DNA of 64,000 bases, taken from positions 392,358,853 through 392,422,852 of the forward strand of contig NC_092872.1 of the NCBI RefSeq assembly GCF_028372415.1, read 5' to 3'. Origin of the DNA: Notamacropus eugenii. Taxonomy: Eukaryota > Chordata > Mammalia > Diprotodontia > Macropodidae. This document shows, one piece after another, positions 59,901 through 64,000 of this stretch. The notes under the pieces were generated by a model. That model was not told the origin of the DNA. It did not search any database and saw only the letters and a list, made by a program, of their open reading frames with translations. Made by a program: the position numbers and the translations under genes. How positions within the stretch are numbered: the stretch's first letter is position 1; the number at the start of each line of letters is the position of its first letter.

Positions 59901-61464
59901 GCCTGCTTCTAGTGAAAAAAAAATATAGCCTGGAAGTGTCTAGGTTGAGGACATAGCCACAATCTTGGATACAAGGTGAAGGGGGATGGGTCAGAATGAA
60001 GAAGCCAGCCAATTGCTGTCTGCACTTGATAAGACAGCACATTCTGACATGAAAATACAACTGATATCATCTGAAGTTTATTGCTCTTGGTCACAGCTAA
60101 AACAATTTGATTATCACTTATGAAAATTGTAAGTTTGCTGTTTATAGTTCTAATGCTAAATCCTAAAACTAGTATACTGTGTGTGTATGTGTGGAAAGAA
60201 GCAGTCCTCAGGCTAATCAAAAAGTACAGCCACAGCAACTGAGGAGATTATAACAAGAACTTGCTTTGGTGAGAATTTGAATATGTAAAGAAATGATCTC
60301 TAGTGATTGACTATTTCTGAGTTTGGTTATAAAGTGGAGTTGATATCTAATTGGGTTCTTTCTTTTCATCTTTATGGCATGTTTCCATAATCAAAGCAGA
60401 TAGTTTAAGGTGTAAGCAAAAGTCAACTAGTAGAATCTTGCTGTTTTCAATTAATTGGGTAGATGGGTACTTTGGTGTGAATGGGACATTCTTCTGAATG
60501 TTGTAGGAATTATTAGATTAAAAAAAAAAGGAAACCAACGTATAAATGTAATGTTGTATCATTGTTCCATAGAGCAAGACTGAGATTTCAAGTTAACTGC
60601 AATTGTATGGAATTTTTGAGGTTGGGGTTGCTTGTGAGCCAAAAATAGTGACATTTTGAGTCCTTCTCAAATGAATTCAACCCACACCTTCTTTCAGCTA
60701 AAGAAGGTCAAAGGTTGTTTTCTTGTGTTCAGAAGGACTGAGGAAGGAGTCTGGGGGTGACCCCAGGTGGTCTGGGGGTTCCAGGGATGGGCTTGATGTG
60801 AGATTCCAATAAGCTGGAGATTTGGATTGATAGGATTAAAGATGGGAAATAGAACAGAGATTTGGACATAATGATAAGGAAAAGTTTATGGGCCTCTAGA
60901 GAATTAGATCAAGTATAGAAATCTAAGGACTTTTCAGTGTGAAGTTTTTCTAGGGCATTTTTAGACAAATGGGACCAAAACTACTTTGAAGGAAGGGATA
61001 AAGGTCTCAACTTGGAATAAAGTTTTTTCCTATTACAAAGTGATGTAAAAGCAATTGGTATTAAAACAATTGACTGAATCAAATTACTGAGACTAAATCA
61101 GAGATAGCTTTAATTAGGGGAAAAGATTTTGTGTAGTTTCTTAGAGACAGATAATCTCTGGTGATATTTTGCATTGATGGAAAAGTTAAATGTTTCTGTT
61201 TTGATTTGAATTCCTTTCATGAACATAAGTTGAAGTTAGTGTTTGTACTTGTCATATGCATAACTTATACTTTCAGACTGAGCAGGGTTATAAAGGTATA
61301 GAGAAGATAGGAAAATGTAAATTTAGAGTAATAACATGGTTTTAATGGTAAATTTGATTTTTATTGTTGTTTAACTAGGAATTATAACACGTATAGAAAA
61401 GCATGCAAGCTACTTAAGACTTTCTTTGAAAGATGTTCCTTCATCAGTGTGAAATTATAGTCAT
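59901..61464 (+). other. Internal region of provirus, unrecognised, partly shared with 20 kb
   Basis: No retroviral protein motif was recognised. The interval 61040-61460 matches the minus strand of 20530 to about 20220, showing that it belongs to a repeated family rather than unique DNA. Confidence 0.5.
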
Positions 61465-61625
61465 ATTTATAGTCCCATGTGACCTGCCTGGGTCACATGG
61501 AAGTCTAAGTCCCATGGAGCCTGTGGTGGGAAAAGTTTCCTGAACAGTTGGAGCAGGAAAGGGTGAAATAGGAAGTGGACCAAAGAAGTCAGAGCTTGGA
61601 AAGAGAGAGCAGGCAGCAACAATTA
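61465..61625 (+). repeat. Partial LTR of family B inside the provirus
   Basis: Matches the 5' third of the family B LTR. 'TATAGTCCCATGTGACCTGC' to 'GAGCAGGCAGCAACAATT' parallels the minus-strand copy at about 63300-63145 with few differences. It lies in opposite orientation to that copy, about 1.5 kb away. Confidence 0.8.
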
Positions 61626-62265
61626 TGTATTATGAAAGGGGACTGCCCTCTTGTAATTTGTGAATACGTTGGTCAACCTTGCTCCCTTCCCATATTCATA
61701 TAAAAGGGAGATAGATGAAGGGAAGAATTCATAGGGGAAAGAATGTGAGGAGGTATTTATTGAATTTAGGTTTGGAAACAGAAAGTTTAATAAGTAAAAG
61801 GGGGAGTTTATGGGAAGTTGAATCTTTCCACTTCTTGTATGAAGATAGATGATAATGGGAACACTGTGAAAAATATAGCAGACAATATCAGGAAGATTGC
61901 CCATGTACCTGTCCAAACTTGGTCTTCCCCTTTTACTATGTCATGGTGGTCTTAGTTTAGGGGAAGTTGGTGGAAACAAATTCTATGGTTTGTGTTAATT
62001 TCAATTTGTGCATAATATTACTCCCTGTGCATCTCCCCTGCCTGATACAGCTATTTACCCAAACTGTTCGAAATGTCCTGTCTAAAATTATCACAATAGA
62101 AGGAAAGGCAGAAGGGTCTGTGCGGCTGATGATTCTAAAAAGTCGGGAGTGAACTCCAATTGACCTTGAAATGAGGCTGAGGGGGAAGAAAACAAAATGA
62201 TGGAAGAAGCATATCAGGAGTGGTGTGAAGAGTCTGCAAATGATAAAAGATAAGAGGAGGGATTA

Positions 62266-62811
62266 TGAGACATGATCTCTGAGGATCTCTCTCAGAAGTG
62301 AACCTCTTCAAGGGGTTATTTGTTTCTTGTCTTGTTGAAACATTTGCAGCAGGCTGACCTAGTAGAAGAAATCTTTCAACATATTCTGTACTTTCCCAGA
62401 CTACTCCCTATATTTTTCCAAGACTACCCCATTCACTTTCCCAGTCTGCCTCTGTATTTTCTCAGCCTTCCCCCCCATATTTTTAGACACATAGCAGGGA
62501 GGGATAAAACCTCCCCCCTTTTTTGAGGGCTAATGTGTGAAACTGTTGGTGTTTTTTTTCTCTGTTGCTGGGGTAGATTGCCACTAATAGAGCTTGCACC
62601 AATGAGCCCTGAGGAAGGGAGTTAGGGAGGGGGGATTGTAACTAGGGCCTACATAATCTGCTGAGCTAAACACAGCTCCACTCTCTTCAGTTGGTGCCAT
62701 CTTTCAGGTACTCCGAGGGAGCCCTTTCTCCAGAAAATCAATAAATAAACTATTGTTTTTGTTAATATATCTGAGTCTCTGATTCATTGATAAGGGTCTC
62801 TGTATCCCACA
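62266..62811 (+). repeat. 3' LTR of family A provirus
   Basis: 546 bases, TGAGACATGATC ... CCCACA, with CCAAT at 62599-62603 and AATAAA at 62740-62745. Preceded by the purine run AAAAGATAAGAGGAGGG. Clearly homologous to the 5' LTR along its whole length. Confidence 0.88.
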
Positions 62812-62812
62812 C

Positions 62813-63343
62813 TGTCCATTCCTCATTGCCAACTTTAGTGCCAGTGCTATATTCACAACACCTATGGTGGTTATCAATGTGCCAGTACAGTTTTGAATCA
62901 CAAACTATAATAGATTCTCCCCATGGAAGATAGAACCAATACATTTATTCAAACATCAGAAAACTGAATCCCAACACCAGAAAATCAAATCCATCATAGC
63001 AACAAAGAAATCTATATGCAGTAACAATGCAGGGGGCACTACCATCCCCAAGCCTTCTCTCCATTAGACTTCTCACAAAACAGCTCCCTTAAACAAATAA
63101 CAAACAAACTCCCTTAAACAAAATCACAAACAAATTCCACTCACAATTGTTGCTGCCTGCTCTCTCTTTCCAAGCTCTGACTTCTTTGATCCTTTTCCTG
63201 TTCCACCCTTTCCTGCTCCAACTGTTCAGGAAACTTCTGCCACCACCGGCTCCATGGGACTTAGACTTCCATGTGACCCAGGGAGGTCACATGGGACTAT
63301 AAAAGGATGAGAAAAATCTTCCCATTTAAATGACCATTACAGG
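62813..63343 (-). mobile_element. Solo LTR of family B abutting the provirus
   Basis: 531 bases with TG...CA ends. On the minus strand it reads TGTAATGGTCATTTAAATGG ... AATGGACA and carries AATAAA near its middle. It is the most complete family B copy here. Only one base separates it from the 3' LTR of the provirus and no matching target duplication is visible, so the junction may be rearranged. Confidence 0.82.
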
Positions 63344-64000
63344 TTATAAACTAGGTTTTGTGACAGGGTTTGAGCCTAAATTTTTCTGACAGAAAGTCCA
63401 GGGTCTGATACACTAGATTAAGGTGTTCCAAATCAGAAAACATATATAATGTTCCACAGACATAGTTCCCCATCTCTACAAAAAATACATGGGACATTTC
63501 TCTCAAATTCTGCAGTGTCAAGCTTGGTGATTAAAAACGTATACTGTTCAGTTTGCTTACTTTTGCCTTATTCTTTCACATTGGTATTAGCATTGTTTAA
63601 AGTGTTTCCTAGATTTGTTACCATCATTTTTTTCTGTTCATCTAAATATTAATCTTAATCATAACTCAACTGTATAGTTTTTTATGAATTATAACCTGTT
63701 TGCCCTGTAGTTATAATTACACCTATTTTACAGATAAAGAGACTGAGACCCGAGAAAGTGAAATAACTTTTCCATGGTCAAACAACTCTCAAAAGCGGGA
63801 GCCTAAAATTGAAGCCATGTCTCCTTGACTCTGATAGTTCTCCCAACCTATGCTGGAAGTTTGCTCTATATTTCAGACCAATTATTTTCTTTGCTGCTTG
63901 ATTTCCCTAATAAAAATGCATTGTTTTCTTTCTTACATATGTTTGTCCTTTGCAGATTAGGACTTTGTTAAAGATTTTGTGTTTAGATAGAAGAAAATGC
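63344..64000. other. Unique DNA with a MIR trace
   Basis: No gene seen. At about 63715-63835, 'TTTTACAGATAAAGAGACTG' followed by 'CATGGTCAAACAACTCTC' is an antisense MIR-type SINE fragment. Confidence 0.6.

Larger units (their letters stand above)
56171..62811 (+). mobile_element. ERV1/gammaretrovirus-like provirus, old and decayed ('family A')
   Basis: Two direct LTRs (56171-56714; 62266-62811) enclose about 5.5 kb. A primer-binding-site-like sequence, TGGGGGTTCATCCCGGAT, at 56721-56738 differs from the tRNA-Pro type in 3 of 18 positions. A gammaretrovirus-type leader follows. Fossil parts are a Pro-rich gag-like stretch (about 59590-59900), an env transmembrane-like tail (about 61930-62150) and a polypurine tract (62246-62262) before the 3' LTR. 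No pol could be recognised. A fragment of LTR family B lies inside (about 61465-61625). By eye the LTRs are about 85% alike, so the insertion is probably tens of millions of years old. It is broken many times over and has no long open frame. Confidence 0.82.

Noticed and set aside
1-64000. tRNA, snRNA, rRNA genes, CRISPR arrays, operons or a CpG-island promoter
   Set aside because: No sequence with the needed motifs or structure was seen; the tRNA-like pieces are decayed SINEs and the repeats are microsatellites or retroelements.

Overview
This window reads as AT-rich, non-coding mammalian DNA, most likely from a marsupial. That rests on three things seen in the sequence: many copies of an L1 lineage whose ORF1 begins with a variant of the peptide NKTIEGYFLG, several HAL1 ('half-L1', ORF1-only) elements about 2.7-3 kb long, and old L2 and tRNA-derived SINE copies of the MIR/MON1 type. 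I found no intact host gene, tRNA, snRNA or CpG island. The only host-derived coding sequence is a processed pseudogene of the type I keratin KRT19 at about 5.0-6.16 kb.

Layout. 0-5 kb: mostly unique AT-rich DNA with long GT and GA microsatellites, an L1 3' fragment, and an L2 3' half (3.78-4.9 kb). 5-8.1 kb: KRT19 pseudogene abutting the 5' half of an antisense L1. 8.25-8.66 kb: a solo LTR with a 5-bp target duplication. 9.3-25.5 kb: a dense stack of L1 and HAL1. It includes an antisense L1 (16.7-25.5 kb) split by a 3.65-kb HAL1-bearing insertion with a perfect 15-bp target-site duplication. 25.5-28.5 kb: unique. 28.5-30.3 kb: an L2 interrupted by a probable LTR. 30.3-33 kb: a sense HAL1 with recognisable target duplications. 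33.6-35.3 kb: a short antisense L1/HAL1. 36.8-47.0 kb: antisense L1s, one of them interrupted by a near full-length sense HAL1 (37.72-40.67 kb), followed by an antisense L1 with a long ORF2 but no ORF1 (42.19-47.03 kb). 48.2-52.5 kb: mostly unique. 53-64 kb: LTR territory. Here one LTR sits inside an older opposite-strand copy of its own family (53.07-54.02 kb), an old decayed ERV1/gammaretrovirus-like provirus spans 56.17-62.81 kb, and a further antisense LTR abuts it (62.81-63.34 kb).

Nothing here looks like a functional multi-gene system. The most unusual structure is the insertion at 19.53-23.18 kb. Within one target duplication, an antisense HAL1 is joined at its 3' end to about 1 kb of other sequence, and part of that matches the ERV internal region at 61.04-61.46 kb. 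This looks like a chimeric or read-through retrotransposition product. Other points of interest are the microsatellites found at the same place in the 3'UTR of five HAL1 copies, the coexistence of ORF1-only and ORF2-only elements, and the self-nested LTR. Family names come from memory of sequence features, not from a database search; boundaries are approximate unless target duplications are given.
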